In this document: positions 53,963 to 63,774 of the stretch, piece after piece
Numbering within the stretch: position 1 is the first letter of the stretch
Layout of the letters: each line of letters opens with the position of its first letter
Origin: Zwartia hollandica
GTDB lineage: Bacteria > Pseudomonadota > Gammaproteobacteria > Burkholderiales > Burkholderiaceae_B
NCBI RefSeq assembly: GCF_019923725.1
Contig: NZ_JAHXRI010000010.1
Location: 396,636-460,635, forward strand
DNA: 64,000 nt
Reading direction: 5' to 3'
Program-made: the position numbers and the translations under genes
The notes under the pieces: model-generated
The model's database searches: none
Told to the model about the DNA's origin: nothing
Seen by the model: only the letters and a program-made list of their open reading frames with translations

Positions 53963-54736
53963 TTATGCGCCGGGACGTCTGAACACGAGCTTATCTTCGG
54001 TTGAGACGTCTGCGGCAAACGCGTAACCCTCTGCATCAAACTTCTTTAGCCCCTCGGGCTTTGCGATGCGGTTTTCAATCGCAAAACGCGCCATCAGTCC
54101 ACGTGCACGTTTTGCATGAAAACTCACCACCTTCCACGCAGCGCCCTTCCCGTCTTGAAACACGCACTGAATCACACGTGCCTTGAGCTGCTTTGAATCG
54201 ACCGATTTGAAATACTCTTCAGACGCGAGGTTCACAATGATCGGAGCTTTGTCTTTTGCAAGACGCTCATTCAAATACGGGGCGATCGTCTTTGCCCAGA
54301 ACTGATAGAGATTGGTGCCACCTGGATTATCCAGTTTGGTGCCCATTTCCAAGCGGTATGGCTGCATCAGATCTAAGGGCCTTAGCACGCCATACAGACC
54401 GCTTAAGATCGCGACATGCTCTTGTGCCCACTCAAGATCTTTAGGCTTAAGTGTGGAGGCCTCAAGGCCCTCGTACACATCACCATTAAAGGCCAAGATC
54501 GCCTGCCGGGAATTGGACTGATTAAAGCTTGGCTTCCAAGCGGCATAGCGATCGACGTTGAGCTTGGCTAGCGCAGGGCTCAAATCCATCAGCTCACCCA
54601 CCTCGGCCGCGGAACGGGCCTTGAGCACCTTGATCAACACGGCGGCTTCCTTTACAAACAAAGGCTGTGTGTGCGTTTGCACGTTCAGTGCGGAGTCATA
54701 GTCGAGTTTTTTGGCGGGCGATAAGACGAAGAGCAT
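53963..54736 (-). CDS. yaaA: Peroxide stress protein YaaA (DUF328/UPF0246)
   Basis: A 257-residue protein that matches YaaA from its start MLFVLSPAKKLDYDS through LYGVLRPLDLMQPYRLEMGTKL and VVSFHAKRARGLMARFAI. In E. coli YaaA lowers free iron under peroxide stress and has a DNA-binding helix-hairpin-helix fold. Length is normal; the gene is single. Confidence 0.95.
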   Translation of the reverse strand: MLFVLSPAKKLDYDSALNVQTHTQPLFVKEAAVLIKVLKARSAAEVGELMDLSPALAKLNVDRYAAWKPSFNQSNSRQAILAFNGDVYEGLEASTLKPKDLEWAQEHVAILSGLYGVLRPLDLMQPYRLEMGTKLDNPGGTNLYQFWAKTIAPYLNERLAKDKAPIIVNLASEEYFKSVDSKQLKARVIQCVFQDGKGAAWKVVSFHAKRARGLMARFAIENRIAKPEGLKKFDAEGYAFAADVSTEDKLVFRRPGA

Positions 54737-54859
54737 GGCACGGGTCTCGCTTGTTAGATAGAACCAAAGAGCTAAGGCCTATAGTTTACCGGTTGGCTTG
54801 GCAGTTTCTGCTAGAATTACGGGCTTGACCCAGTGCTCGCGGTTACCCAACCGCATCCC

Positions 54860-54949
<90 letters not shown>

Positions 54950-54988
54950 AATTTACGATGCAACGAATCAATCATCGGTTGGGTCAGC

Positions 54989-56500
54989 ATGGATATCCTT
55001 ACGTGGGGCGTCGTCTTTTTCACCACAGGTATCGCGTTAACTAATGTTATCTTTGGCGCCCCGCTCTGGATTAAAGCACCCAAGAACCAGCCAACTATCA
55101 TTGTGATGACTGGCGCAGCACTAAGTATGTGTGCATTTCTTGCGGCCACTGCTCCGCTGCTGATACTGACATCGCACTCGGATTTTGGAACGAAGGCGAC
55201 TGTGTTTATGACAGCCTTTGCCAAGCTAGCCCCAGTGTTATTTATCTGCTTCATTCTGCAAGCATTGTTCCTAAGATCAACTCGGCAATCAATATTTGAC
55301 CGTCAATCCCTATTGATATCCCTGTTCTTTATCGGGCAACTAGGTTTGAGTATTGTTATCTTTAATCAAACGGCGTTGACTGATCTCCAAGAGGTCACAA
55401 TTGATTTCGTGCGAAGTATTTTCCGCAGCGTCATCTTCCTTCTTTTTATGGCGTGGATTTATTGGGAAGCAAGAGCAAAAGTTAAAGAGCATCCCAATTA
55501 TCTTCTGAACTTTATCCAGCTCTTTTGTGGGCTCTGTTTGATTCAGTCTCTGGCCTGGATCTGCTTCTTAGCCACCGATTTCAGTAACGATTTTGAGTTG
55601 GTTAATCAGTTTGGGGGCTGGCTCGCTCTAGATATGATCAACAGGGTTATTCGAACAGGGATTTTTTGTTTAGTTCAAGTGCTCATTTGTCTTTATTGGT
55701 CTCAGCACTACTCATTGAGTGCAATTCAAGAGCGCCAAAAACTAGAACGGATCCAGGATCTACTGAAAGAAAAAGATAATCTGATCAGGAAACTATCTAC
55801 TAGTACAGCGTTAATTGAGAGCGGTGCATTGTCAGCAGGGCTAGCGCACGAATTCAATCAATTTTTAACGCGGATTGAAATGAATACAGACGAAGCCTTG
55901 CATCTCGTAGAGGGTTCAAATACAAAGACCGACGATCTAAAACGACCGTTAAGTAATATTCGAAAAGCGAATCACGCAGCAGCTACGCTAGTCGTCAATC
56001 TAAAAAAACTTTTTCAAACCGATGCTGAACATTCTGATTTTTGTAATGTGGATGACCTAGTGCGTGATGTTGTTGCGCTGTATACAAATCGATTAAGCCA
56101 ATCTAATATTCAAATTGAATTGAAGTTGCAAGTGAGCCAGCAACTATCAATTTGGGAGCATTTGTTTCGGCAAGTCGTGGTTAACTTGCTTTCGAATGCA
56201 ATTGAGGCGCTCAATGCCAGCAGCCAATCGAATAAATTGATTCGGATTGAAAGTAACCTTACCCGGCAGCGGCAATACTGTTTGGTGATAACCGATAGCG
56301 GCCCCGGGATTCGCTCAGAGCAGGAGGCGCAGATGTTCAATATGTTCGCAACGTCTAAATCCACCGGCACCGGCGTCGGTCTTTGGTTATCGCGCTATAT
56401 CGTGGAGCGCCATCAAGGCTCCCTCCACTACGAAAATTTGCCAAACCAAGCCGGGGTTAGCTTTGTGATCTCAATACCTGTGGGTAACACACCACGATGA
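54989..56500 (+). CDS. Membrane sensor histidine kinase
   Basis: A 503-residue kinase. The first half has about seven to eight helices without a large periplasmic domain, then a short coiled linker (residues about 245-280). The H-box is LSAGLAHEFNQFLTRIEMN, N-box FRQVVVNLLSNAIEAL, G1 DSGPGI and G2 STGTGVGLWLSRYIVERHQG. The ATG at 54989 is used; an upstream frame would run through tRNA-Ser. It overlaps the regulator gene by 4 nt. The membrane layout suggests sensing of a lipid-soluble or membrane signal. Confidence 0.9.
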   Translation: MDILTWGVVFFTTGIALTNVIFGAPLWIKAPKNQPTIIVMTGAALSMCAFLAATAPLLILTSHSDFGTKATVFMTAFAKLAPVLFICFILQALFLRSTRQSIFDRQSLLISLFFIGQLGLSIVIFNQTALTDLQEVTIDFVRSIFRSVIFLLFMAWIYWEARAKVKEHPNYLLNFIQLFCGLCLIQSLAWICFLATDFSNDFELVNQFGGWLALDMINRVIRTGIFCLVQVLICLYWSQHYSLSAIQERQKLERIQDLLKEKDNLIRKLSTSTALIESGALSAGLAHEFNQFLTRIEMNTDEALHLVEGSNTKTDDLKRPLSNIRKANHAAATLVVNLKKLFQTDAEHSDFCNVDDLVRDVVALYTNRLSQSNIQIELKLQVSQQLSIWEHLFRQVVVNLLSNAIEALNASSQSNKLIRIESNLTRQRQYCLVITDSGPGIRSEQEAQMFNMFATSKSTGTGVGLWLSRYIVERHQGSLHYENLPNQAGVSFVISIPVGNTPR

Positions 56501-57135
56501 ATAATTCGGTCGCAACGAGCATCCCTTCGGGTCAGCACTTCGTTTTTTTAGTGGAAGATGACGACGACTTGCGTTCTGATTTAGAACACGCCTTACAGGC
56601 CTCTGGCTACACCACATTCGCTTTCGCTGATCCAGAGGGGTTTTTAAGCGAGTTCGAGCCTTTGGTGCCCGCGGTCTTGGTCACAGACATGCGTATGCCC
56701 AAAAAAAGCGGCGTTCAGTTACAAGCTGATTTACTTGAAAAAGGTCATCAACTCCCGATTATTTTTATTAGTGGTGCAAGCTCAGATGAACAAATCATCA
56801 AGGCCTTTAAGAATGGTGCCTTTGATTTTTTATTAAAACCGTTTGGCCGTGATGCGCTGTTGAGTGCGGTCGCACGCGCGATGGAGCAGAGCAAGACTGT
56901 GATGGATGAGACGGGGCGCCAGACCCGCTTGGCTGCCGCCCTCAAAACCCTGACCCCCCGTGAGAGGCAGGTATTTAGTCTGATGGCAAAAGGCTATGAC
57001 AATAAACAGCTCGTCAACGAACTCGGGCTCGCACTGCCAACCGTCAAGCAATACAAGTCTGAAGTGATGGAAAAACTCTGTTTGTCCTCACTTACGGAGC
57101 TAATTGCTTTAAGCGCCAGCATTGACGGCAAGTAA
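56497..57135 (+). CDS. Response regulator, FixJ/LuxR type
   Basis: A 212-residue regulator. The receiver domain has acidic EDDDDL (20-25), phosphoacceptor D64 (VTDMRMPKKSG) and K114 (LLKPFG). The LuxR-type helix-turn-helix is at about 148-205 (LTPRERQVFSLMAKGYDNKQLVNELGLALPTVKQY). It is translationally coupled to the kinase. The autotransporter gene downstream, with a palindrome in its upstream region, is the nearest plausible target. Confidence 0.94.
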   Translation: MNNSVATSIPSGQHFVFLVEDDDDLRSDLEHALQASGYTTFAFADPEGFLSEFEPLVPAVLVTDMRMPKKSGVQLQADLLEKGHQLPIIFISGASSDEQIIKAFKNGAFDFLLKPFGRDALLSAVARAMEQSKTVMDETGRQTRLAAALKTLTPRERQVFSLMAKGYDNKQLVNELGLALPTVKQYKSEVMEKLCLSSLTELIALSASIDGK

Positions 57136-57177
57136 CCGCGTAAAACCTCGCAAAATACCTGTTTTTTCTTCCGCACT

Positions 57178-57191
57178 CCTACGATCGTAGG
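57178..57191. promoter_or_regulatory. 14-bp perfect palindrome upstream of the autotransporter
   Basis: CCTACGATCGTAGG is a perfect dyad, 42 bp after the response-regulator stop and 102 bp before the autotransporter start. FixJ/NarL-type regulators bind short dyads, so it may be the operator of the adjacent regulator. Confidence 0.45.
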
Positions 57192-57293
57192 ATGGCAAGC
57201 CCACTTTCTATCCACACAATGCTCACACGTTAACTAGCGACGACCCTCCGGTCGCCGCAGTCATGGCACGCGAAGAACGCATCGCCTAGTGTT

Positions 57294-60200
57294 ATGCCAT
57301 TCACTCGAGAGCATAGATTGCATACCTTCTCATCACGGACTACAAAATCGATACTTTGTCAGGTAAAGCGAAACGGTTGGTCGCACCTAATGCTCCAGCT
57401 TGTAGCCGTTAGCTTAGTTACGATTCATCTTCCTGCGACTGCTGCTGCAATCTGTGATTCCAGTATCACTACAGCAGTTTCGACCTGCACCGTGACGTCT
57501 GGGTCTGTGGAGGTTGGTGCTGGGGGATCGGTTACTGGAAGTGCTGTTGAGGTCGGTCAGGGTTCAAATGGCATAGCCGCGACAGGCAACGTTAACTTAA
57601 TCAATATCTCAAGCAGCATTGTCCCGGCAGTTGTCGGAGGCATTGGGAGTGCGGGTAGTCCTGGTGCCCCTACGGAGACGATGTTTGGCGGGACTGGTGG
57701 TGATGGCTCTTCAGGAGGCTATGGCCTCTACAACACTAGCACAATCACAAATTTAGTGAATTCGGGTCAAATCAAAGGTGGCGCTGGTGGCGCTGGTGGA
57801 CCCGGCGGACCCGGCGCCCAGTTCGGTGGCAGCGGTGGTTGGGGCGGGGTTGGTGGCCCCGGAATTTTTAACTCGGGTACCATTACCAACCTCACCAACA
57901 CAGGCTCTATCCTTATGGGTGCGGGGGGGGCTGGAGGAGCTGCTGGGCCTGGTGGCTTCAGTGGCCAAACCCCGACTACGAATTACGGCATCAGAAATAC
58001 CGGAGTCATCACCACACTTAACAACCAACAGGGAGCCAGCAGTAGCGCTCTAACGTATAGGGGTAACCTACCCGTTAATTACAACATCATCATTGCGAGT
58101 ACCACTGACTTCGGTAAATTGTCTGGAAACCTTGTCACAGGGACCATGACATTTGGAATTTCTTCCTTATCCACAGCGGATAGCTCTATCTTAAATACGA
58201 CACTGAGTTCAGTGTTGAGCGGTATCGCGGCAGCAAACCTCGCTAACACAAGTGGCACAGCAGATGGCTACGCCTTTACGTTGAGCGAGACAGCATCTGA
58301 GTCCGGCATCTGGAACTTACTCATCACGCTGCCTGGAACGGGTGGTTCTGGTAGTGGCTCGGGCTCATCGTCCAGCGGAACAAGCGTCTCAACCGTCTCT
58401 AGTGGCACAAGCGTTGGGCTGGCTTCACTTGGTGCGAGTCCTGTCTTGTCTGGTGGCACGCTTGTGCTGTTAAGTGGTGATAGCTCAAGCACTGCCTTTA
58501 GTGTGGCTGGTGCAAGCACGATTCAGAATCCCACCTCAGGTAGTGCTAGGTTGTCGGGTGTGTTCTCTGGTGCAGGGTCCTTGACCTTTACTGGCTCGGG
58601 CACAACAGTGTTAAGTGGTGCCAATACCTATTCAGGTGGCACAACAGTAACGGGCGGCACGCTATCACTGGCGGGTGGTTCACCCACAGGTACGGGTGAT
58701 GTGTTCGTAGCCTCTGCGGGTACGCTGATGGGTACAGGCACGATTGCGGGTAACAGCATTGTGAGTGGTGTGCTTAAGCCGGGTAACTCGCCGGGCTATT
58801 TGTCTTTCACTAAAAATCTGACACTGAACTCTGGGTCAACCTATCAGCAAGACATTGCTGGCAACGTGCAAGCAAGCAGCGCAACGCCTGTGGGTGCTTC
58901 AGGCTATTACTCCTTTGTGAATGTCGGCAGTCAACTGGTGATTAATTCGGGCGCGACGCTTACGCCGCGCTTATCAAATTTGTTTAACGCAAGTGAATCA
59001 GGCTACGGCAGTGCGATCTACGTCCCAGCACTTGGCGATCGCTTCCGTATGGTGACAGCGACCGGTGGTATCTCGGGTCGCTTCAGCACACTCACACAAC
59101 CCGCTGAGCTCGCTAGTGGCACACAGTTCATCGCGTTCTATAACGTCAACAGCAGCAGTAGCCTTGATCTGGCTGTGACGCCGACTTCTTACAGTTCTAC
59201 GTTGTCATCAAGCACCACGAACGCCAAGGAAGTCGCGAATGTCTTGGATCAGCTCTTAGGCGTTAACAAGACGGGTGCTGCTACGGCAGCACAAGACTCC
59301 TTGCTTTATGCCGTTTCTGGTCAAACCGCAGCAAGTCTTCCAAGCTTTGCGCAATCCCTCTCGGGTGAGATCCACGCAGCCTCAGCAGCCACGCTTCCCC
59401 AGACGACACAGCGCGTGCAGCAAGCGGTGTTGGCACGCTTAGGCGACTTCCCGATGGCTCCGAATCAACTTGGTGGCGGTGCTGGCAATACACCCACCCC
59501 CTTATCGTCAGGTGCTGTCACAGGTAATAACCCCTCGGGGCTACCTACTGCCAACATGAGTTCAAATCCCGCCGTCAACCCGAAGTCCGCAAACATCACG
59601 AGTGCAGCCGTAGCAGACGGTCGTGCCTGGGGTGAGATCGCCTACCAGCGCGGTGAGCGTTCAGGTAACAGCGGTGGCAATGGCTTTAACAACAACCTAT
59701 ACCAAGCCGTGTTTGGTGTGGATGCATATACAAACGCTGCGCTTGGCTTAAAGCTTGGTGGTGGCTTAGCACTCTCAAACACCACGGTCAATGCCACGGG
59801 TGGCAACAGCACCATCCAGCAGGGCGCTTTGTTCCTCTACGGCAAGATGCCTGTGGCAGAAGATTATGTACTCGACGGTATGGTGAGCCTTGGCCTAAGT
59901 TCCACCAACCTCTCGCGCAGCGACGTTACCGGTATCAGCAGTGGCTTTAGCAACAAGTCTGTCATGGGTAACGATGTGCTGGTGAGCGCAGGCTTGAGCC
60001 GTCCGTTTGAGACGAGCGGTTTGCGCATCACCCCTTATGTGCGCCTCACTTACCAGTACGTGGGCCAAGCATCCTACGATGAGGGCGCAAGTGCTGCAGC
60101 GCTTACCGTAGGACGGATGAACGCCAACGGCGTGCGTGGAGTGATCGGAGTGGGCGCCGGGTCACTGAACAAAGACCCACTCAAAGATGAATACACCTAC

Positions 60201-60443
60201 CGTGCGAACCTCGCCATCGGTGCTGACTCGCAGGGCTTGCTCAACCCAACACTCAATACCACCCTCGGTGGCTACTCAAGCAGCGTCACCACCCCCACAG
60301 CAGGCTCTACGTTTGTGCAGGCAGGTTTGTACGGCACAGTGAAAGTCGCTGACAGCGCCTACGCCTATGCAGGCGTCTCGGTCGAGGCTAGGACAGGGCA
60401 GACGCTGTATGGCGGGAGTGTGGGTTTAAGGGTGGCGTTTTAG
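57294..60443 (+). CDS. Type Va autotransporter with Gly-rich and PATR passenger
   Basis: A 1049-residue secreted protein. It has a long N-terminal region before the signal hydrophobic run (MLQLVAVSLVTIHLPATAAA, about 33-52), a passenger with two Gly-rich blocks (about 125-230), PATR-type beta repeats near 425-500 (SLTFTGSGTTVLSGANTYSGGTTVTGG), and a C-terminal barrel of about 270 residues (AWGEIAYQRGER...VGLRVAF, terminal Phe). The passenger is predicted beta-helical and surface exposed, likely adhesive. It follows the two-component genes by 158 bp. Confidence 0.92.
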   Translation: MPFTREHRLHTFSSRTTKSILCQVKRNGWSHLMLQLVAVSLVTIHLPATAAAICDSSITTAVSTCTVTSGSVEVGAGGSVTGSAVEVGQGSNGIAATGNVNLINISSSIVPAVVGGIGSAGSPGAPTETMFGGTGGDGSSGGYGLYNTSTITNLVNSGQIKGGAGGAGGPGGPGAQFGGSGGWGGVGGPGIFNSGTITNLTNTGSILMGAGGAGGAAGPGGFSGQTPTTNYGIRNTGVITTLNNQQGASSSALTYRGNLPVNYNIIIASTTDFGKLSGNLVTGTMTFGISSLSTADSSILNTTLSSVLSGIAAANLANTSGTADGYAFTLSETASESGIWNLLITLPGTGGSGSGSGSSSSGTSVSTVSSGTSVGLASLGASPVLSGGTLVLLSGDSSSTAFSVAGASTIQNPTSGSARLSGVFSGAGSLTFTGSGTTVLSGANTYSGGTTVTGGTLSLAGGSPTGTGDVFVASAGTLMGTGTIAGNSIVSGVLKPGNSPGYLSFTKNLTLNSGSTYQQDIAGNVQASSATPVGASGYYSFVNVGSQLVINSGATLTPRLSNLFNASESGYGSAIYVPALGDRFRMVTATGGISGRFSTLTQPAELASGTQFIAFYNVNSSSSLDLAVTPTSYSSTLSSSTTNAKEVANVLDQLLGVNKTGAATAAQDSLLYAVSGQTAASLPSFAQSLSGEIHAASAATLPQTTQRVQQAVLARLGDFPMAPNQLGGGAGNTPTPLSSGAVTGNNPSGLPTANMSSNPAVNPKSANITSAAVADGRAWGEIAYQRGERSGNSGGNGFNNNLYQAVFGVDAYTNAALGLKLGGGLALSNTTVNATGGNSTIQQGALFLYGKMPVAEDYVLDGMVSLGLSSTNLSRSDVTGISSGFSNKSVMGNDVLVSAGLSRPFETSGLRITPYVRLTYQYVGQASYDEGASAAALTVGRMNANGVRGVIGVGAGSLNKDPLKDEYTYRANLAIGADSQGLLNPTLNTTLGGYSSSVTTPTAGSTFVQAGLYGTVKVADSAYAYAGVSVEARTGQTLYGGSVGLRVAF

Positions 60444-60560
60444 GGAGGGTGCCCAGAGTTCGTATCCCTCCCGCAGACCAAAAGCAAAAAACCTGCGATT
60501 GCAGCACTTCAGGCGATTTGTAATGTCATCAAGGCTGTCCCGCCACAAAGTCAGGGAGAT

Positions 60561-60585
60561 AAAGCACCTAACGGTGCTTTTTTTT
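60561..60585 (+). terminator. Terminator of the autotransporter gene
   Basis: AAAGCACC-TAAC-GGTGCTTT followed by a T run, about 118 bp after the stop. Confidence 0.85.
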
Positions 60586-60722
60586 GCCCCAACGGCCTTG
60601 TGAAAATTTTTTGCGCTTCTAAGCAAGCGCGAGGAATAAGGTGAGCGCAAAAGGGATTTGGATGCAATACTCGTGCCCTAGCCATCGGATACAAATCCAT
60701 CTAACCTGATATTGGACCTGAC

Positions 60723-61625
60723 ATGTACAGAATCATCCTTAGAGCTGTTTTAGTCTTTTTTGCCTTGATTCTGCCCACCTATGCGCAAAGTCCAACACCC
60801 TCCTTGTTCAACGATCTAAATGCAGCGGCAAGAGAGTCTTACGGAGCCGCACGAGCACTTGCATTAAAGAGTGATCAACCCGTCTTTCTGGTAACACACA
60901 CCGTTACCTTGATTAGGGGAGAGGATTTGGGCTCCCTACCCTATTCGCCGCCTCTTTATCACGAACTCAAGTCAATTTCACATCTTCCTCTAGGTGTTCA
61001 CTCGGCGTCGATAGGACTACTCGAGAGCCCAACAAAGCAGCCTTGGATTGAGCGATTGAGGACGTTAGTCAAGAATGTGGATATTGCCGAGGCAGATCTG
61101 GCCAAGGCATCATTTACCGAAGCACAAAGAGTGCGTCAGCAGAAGATCTTGTCGCTGTCACGCGCTTATATCGATAATGTATTAAGCCGCGAAAATGTCG
61201 ACATGGCTTCCATTACCCGCTACTCTCGCGCGCTTGCACCATTGCTTCTCGCCAATGCAGCAGATGCTGCAAATGTACAGATCGAAGCTCTAGATCAGGC
61301 CGTGCGCGAACTCAGTAAAAAACTCAAACCGGGAGAGTTTGAAAAAGCGCTTGCGGTCATTACCGGTCCGAAAACACCGCGCGAAGGAAATTTGCAGTTC
61401 CAATATTTTGTATACGCGTTCGGTCCCGGCTCTGCTGGGTCAAGAGTCCTTTATATGGAAAGCATTTTTGACCGAGAAGCGGCGTTGGGCGTCCTTAGAA
61501 CTGTCCTAAATGACCGCGTCGCCAGTCAAGCTTTTTTTGGGGACACTTATCGGCTGGAGCGCGACCTGATGGCCGATGGCGCCACCGTAGAATTGATGCG
61601 ACGGTTTGGCCACCTTGGCCAGTGA
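60723..61625 (+). CDS. Exported protein of unknown function
   Basis: A 300-residue protein with a signal peptide (MYRIILRAVLVFFALILPTYA, cut before QSPTPSL). The mature part is mostly helical and rich in Ala, Leu and Arg, with two short hydrophilic linkers (PTKQPWIERL and GPKTPREGNL). No known domain is recognised. It is between the autotransporter terminator and a small membrane protein gene and may belong to the accessory block that starts at tRNA-Ser. Confidence 0.7.
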   Translation: MYRIILRAVLVFFALILPTYAQSPTPSLFNDLNAAARESYGAARALALKSDQPVFLVTHTVTLIRGEDLGSLPYSPPLYHELKSISHLPLGVHSASIGLLESPTKQPWIERLRTLVKNVDIAEADLAKASFTEAQRVRQQKILSLSRAYIDNVLSRENVDMASITRYSRALAPLLLANAADAANVQIEALDQAVRELSKKLKPGEFEKALAVITGPKTPREGNLQFQYFVYAFGPGSAGSRVLYMESIFDREAALGVLRTVLNDRVASQAFFGDTYRLERDLMADGATVELMRRFGHLGQ

Positions 61626-61778
61626 ACAGCACGCAGGAGCCACACTAAAGGGAATCGCGATGGACGCTAACCTGAGTTTTCCTCCCGACGGCTCTGTCAC
61701 AATTTGTAGCACTTCTACGCTTGTGGGCGTGATGAGAACTTGAGACAATTTTCATCCAACAGTTTTAGGATTTGTTAG

Positions 61779-61997
61779 ATGGAAGCACGGATTATTTCCT
61801 TGGAAAAATTTGCAGTAGAGACATGCGATCGCTTGGCCCGTATCGAAACGCGGTTAGAGACGTTTGCAACGAAAACCGATCTACATCAAGAATTGCACAG
61901 AATGACCTGGAGACTATTAGGCGGCACGATGACCGGGGCATCCGCTTTGGTAGGCGTTGTGTATTGGATCGCGCGATCCGTACCCTACACACACTAA
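61779..61997 (+). CDS. Small coiled-coil protein with C-terminal membrane helix
   Basis: A 72-residue protein: a heptad-like segment ISLEKFAVETCDRLARIETRLETFATKTDLHQEL (residues 6-39), then a hydrophobic helix LLGGTMTGASALVGVVYWIARSV (46-68). This form is seen in phage holin-like and XhlA-like small proteins, but no phage gene is near. Its stop overlaps that of convergent modC by 4 nt. Translation is plausible, function unknown. Confidence 0.55.
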   Translation: MEARIISLEKFAVETCDRLARIETRLETFATKTDLHQELHRMTWRLLGGTMTGASALVGVVYWIARSVPYTH

Positions 61998-63076
61998 GCT
62001 AGCGCAACCGATTTAATCTGGGCCCACACCACAGTCCCGACATTCAACCCAAGCGTCACCAAGGCCTTACGGGTGACGCGTGCCAGTAAGCGCTGGTCTT
62101 GATACCGAATACCAACCAAACAGCTGGCGGGGTGCGCATCATCATTGATGCTCTCGATCACACCGCATATCTTATTTTGAATCGAACTGTCGCGCGGCTC
62201 GATCAGCGCTAAGCTGACATCGCTAGCGTGTATGTGAACCCGCACTGCGGTACCAACCGCGAGTTCTTTTTGCCGTACCCACAGGCGGGCACCACTGACG
62301 TCAATGCAAGTTAAGTGATACGTGTTGTCATGCTCGGCGACAGAGCCTGCCAACACGGCGCCCGCCTCTGACCCCGCGTGCGAAGCGAAGACAGAATCTG
62401 ATAGCGTCTGGCTCACAGAGCCCTCTACCTTTACCCGTCCGTTATCTAGCAGCACCACGTGGTCTGCTAGACGCGTGAGCTCCTCCATCGCGTGCGTCAC
62501 GTACAAGACAGGAATACTCAATTCGTTATGCAGCCGCTCGAGCCACGGCAAGATCTCCTGACGGCGCGCACTGTCGAGTGATGCTAGCGGCTCATCCAAC
62601 AACAAGATCTTCGGCTGTGTCGCCAGCGCACGTGCAATGGCCACACGCTGGCGCTCACCACCCGACAAACTTGTGGTGTCCCGGTCAGCGAGATGTTCAA
62701 TACCTAAGAGTGTGGTGGCCGCTTTGAGTGCTGCCTCACCACCAGGCTTATTTGTCCGCTTAATGCCATACACAAGATTGGCCTGCACGCTCAGGTGTTC
62801 GAACAGGCTAGCCTCTTGGAACACATAGCCTAAGTCGCGCTGCCAGGTCGGTGCCCACTTCGCATGCGCATCGTCCTGCCAAACCGTATCACCAATCGTG
62901 ACGAGGCCCTGCGCACGCTCCAAGCCCGCCACGCAGCGCAGGATCGTCGTCTTGCCTGAGCCCGAGGGGCCAAACAAGACGGTGACGCCACGAGCAGGCA
63001 GCTCAAGATCTACCTCAAGCGCAAAGCTTTGTCGCCGTAAAGAAAGAGCAAGCCGAAGTGCCTTAGAGTTCGTCAT
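61994..63076 (-). CDS. modC: Molybdate ABC transporter ATP-binding protein
   Basis: A 360-residue ATPase with Walker A GPSGSGKTT (about 35-43), signature LSGGERQRVAIARAL, Walker B ILLLDEPLASLD and a C-terminal molybdate-binding (mop/TOBE) domain from about 290 (LLARVTRKALVTLGLNVGTVVWAQIKSVAL). Energises molybdate import. It overlaps modB by 4 nt and complements the Moco genes at 11815-15937. Confidence 0.95.
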   Translation of the reverse strand: MTNSKALRLALSLRRQSFALEVDLELPARGVTVLFGPSGSGKTTILRCVAGLERAQGLVTIGDTVWQDDAHAKWAPTWQRDLGYVFQEASLFEHLSVQANLVYGIKRTNKPGGEAALKAATTLLGIEHLADRDTTSLSGGERQRVAIARALATQPKILLLDEPLASLDSARRQEILPWLERLHNELSIPVLYVTHAMEELTRLADHVVLLDNGRVKVEGSVSQTLSDSVFASHAGSEAGAVLAGSVAEHDNTYHLTCIDVSGARLWVRQKELAVGTAVRVHIHASDVSLALIEPRDSSIQNKICGVIESINDDAHPASCLVGIRYQDQRLLARVTRKALVTLGLNVGTVVWAQIKSVALA

Positions 63077-63762
63077 GGCAGCACCCTATCTGAGCGCCTT
63101 TTTAATAACGACAAGCAGAGCAACACAGCAAAAGAAAAAATCACCATTCCAGCCGCCAGCCAATGGGCCTGGGTGTATTCCATCGCCTCGACATGCCCAA
63201 AGATCTGTGTCGATACCACACGCGTTTGACCGGGTATGTTTCCACCAATCATGAGAACCACACCGAACTCGCCCACGGTGTGCGCAAAGGTTAGAACCGT
63301 TGCGGTTAACAACCCCGGCTTGGCTAAAGGCAGAGCAACCGTAAAGAAAGCATCCAGGGGTGTTGCACGCAAGGTCGCTGCAACCTCGAGCGGGCGACGG
63401 CCGATGGCTTCAAACGCATACTGAATAGGTTGCACGGCAAAAGGCAAGGAAAAAACAATAGACCCAATCAAAATACCGCTAAAAGAAAATGACATCAAGC
63501 CCAGACCCAAGCCCTGCGTCAACATTCCGACCCATCCTTGCGGGCCTAACAGTACCAATAAATAAAATCCCAGCACGGTGGGGGGCAAGACCAAAGGCAG
63601 AGTCACCATTGCACTGATGGACGCACGCCATTTAGAGCGGGTCTGGGACAACCACCACGCGATCGGTGTCGCCACTAACAAGAGAATGATCGTTGTTAGC
63701 GCCGCCAGCTTAAGCGTCAGGCCTATCGCTTGCCAGGCATCCGGAGTAATGGGGCTTGTCAT
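63073..63762 (-). CDS. modB: Molybdate ABC transporter permease
   Basis: A 229-residue permease with about five helices and the loop LEVAATLRATPLDAFFTVALPLAKPG. SLPFAVQPIQYAFEAIG and AHTVGEFGVVLMIGGNIPGQTRV are ModB hallmarks. ATG 63762 is preferred over a TTG at 63771. It follows modA by 12 bp. Confidence 0.95.
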   Translation of the reverse strand: MTSPITPDAWQAIGLTLKLAALTTIILLLVATPIAWWLSQTRSKWRASISAMVTLPLVLPPTVLGFYLLVLLGPQGWVGMLTQGLGLGLMSFSFSGILIGSIVFSLPFAVQPIQYAFEAIGRRPLEVAATLRATPLDAFFTVALPLAKPGLLTATVLTFAHTVGEFGVVLMIGGNIPGQTRVVSTQIFGHVEAMEYTQAHWLAAGMVIFSFAVLLCLSLLKRRSDRVLP

Positions 63763-63774
63763 TGGGGGCAAACT

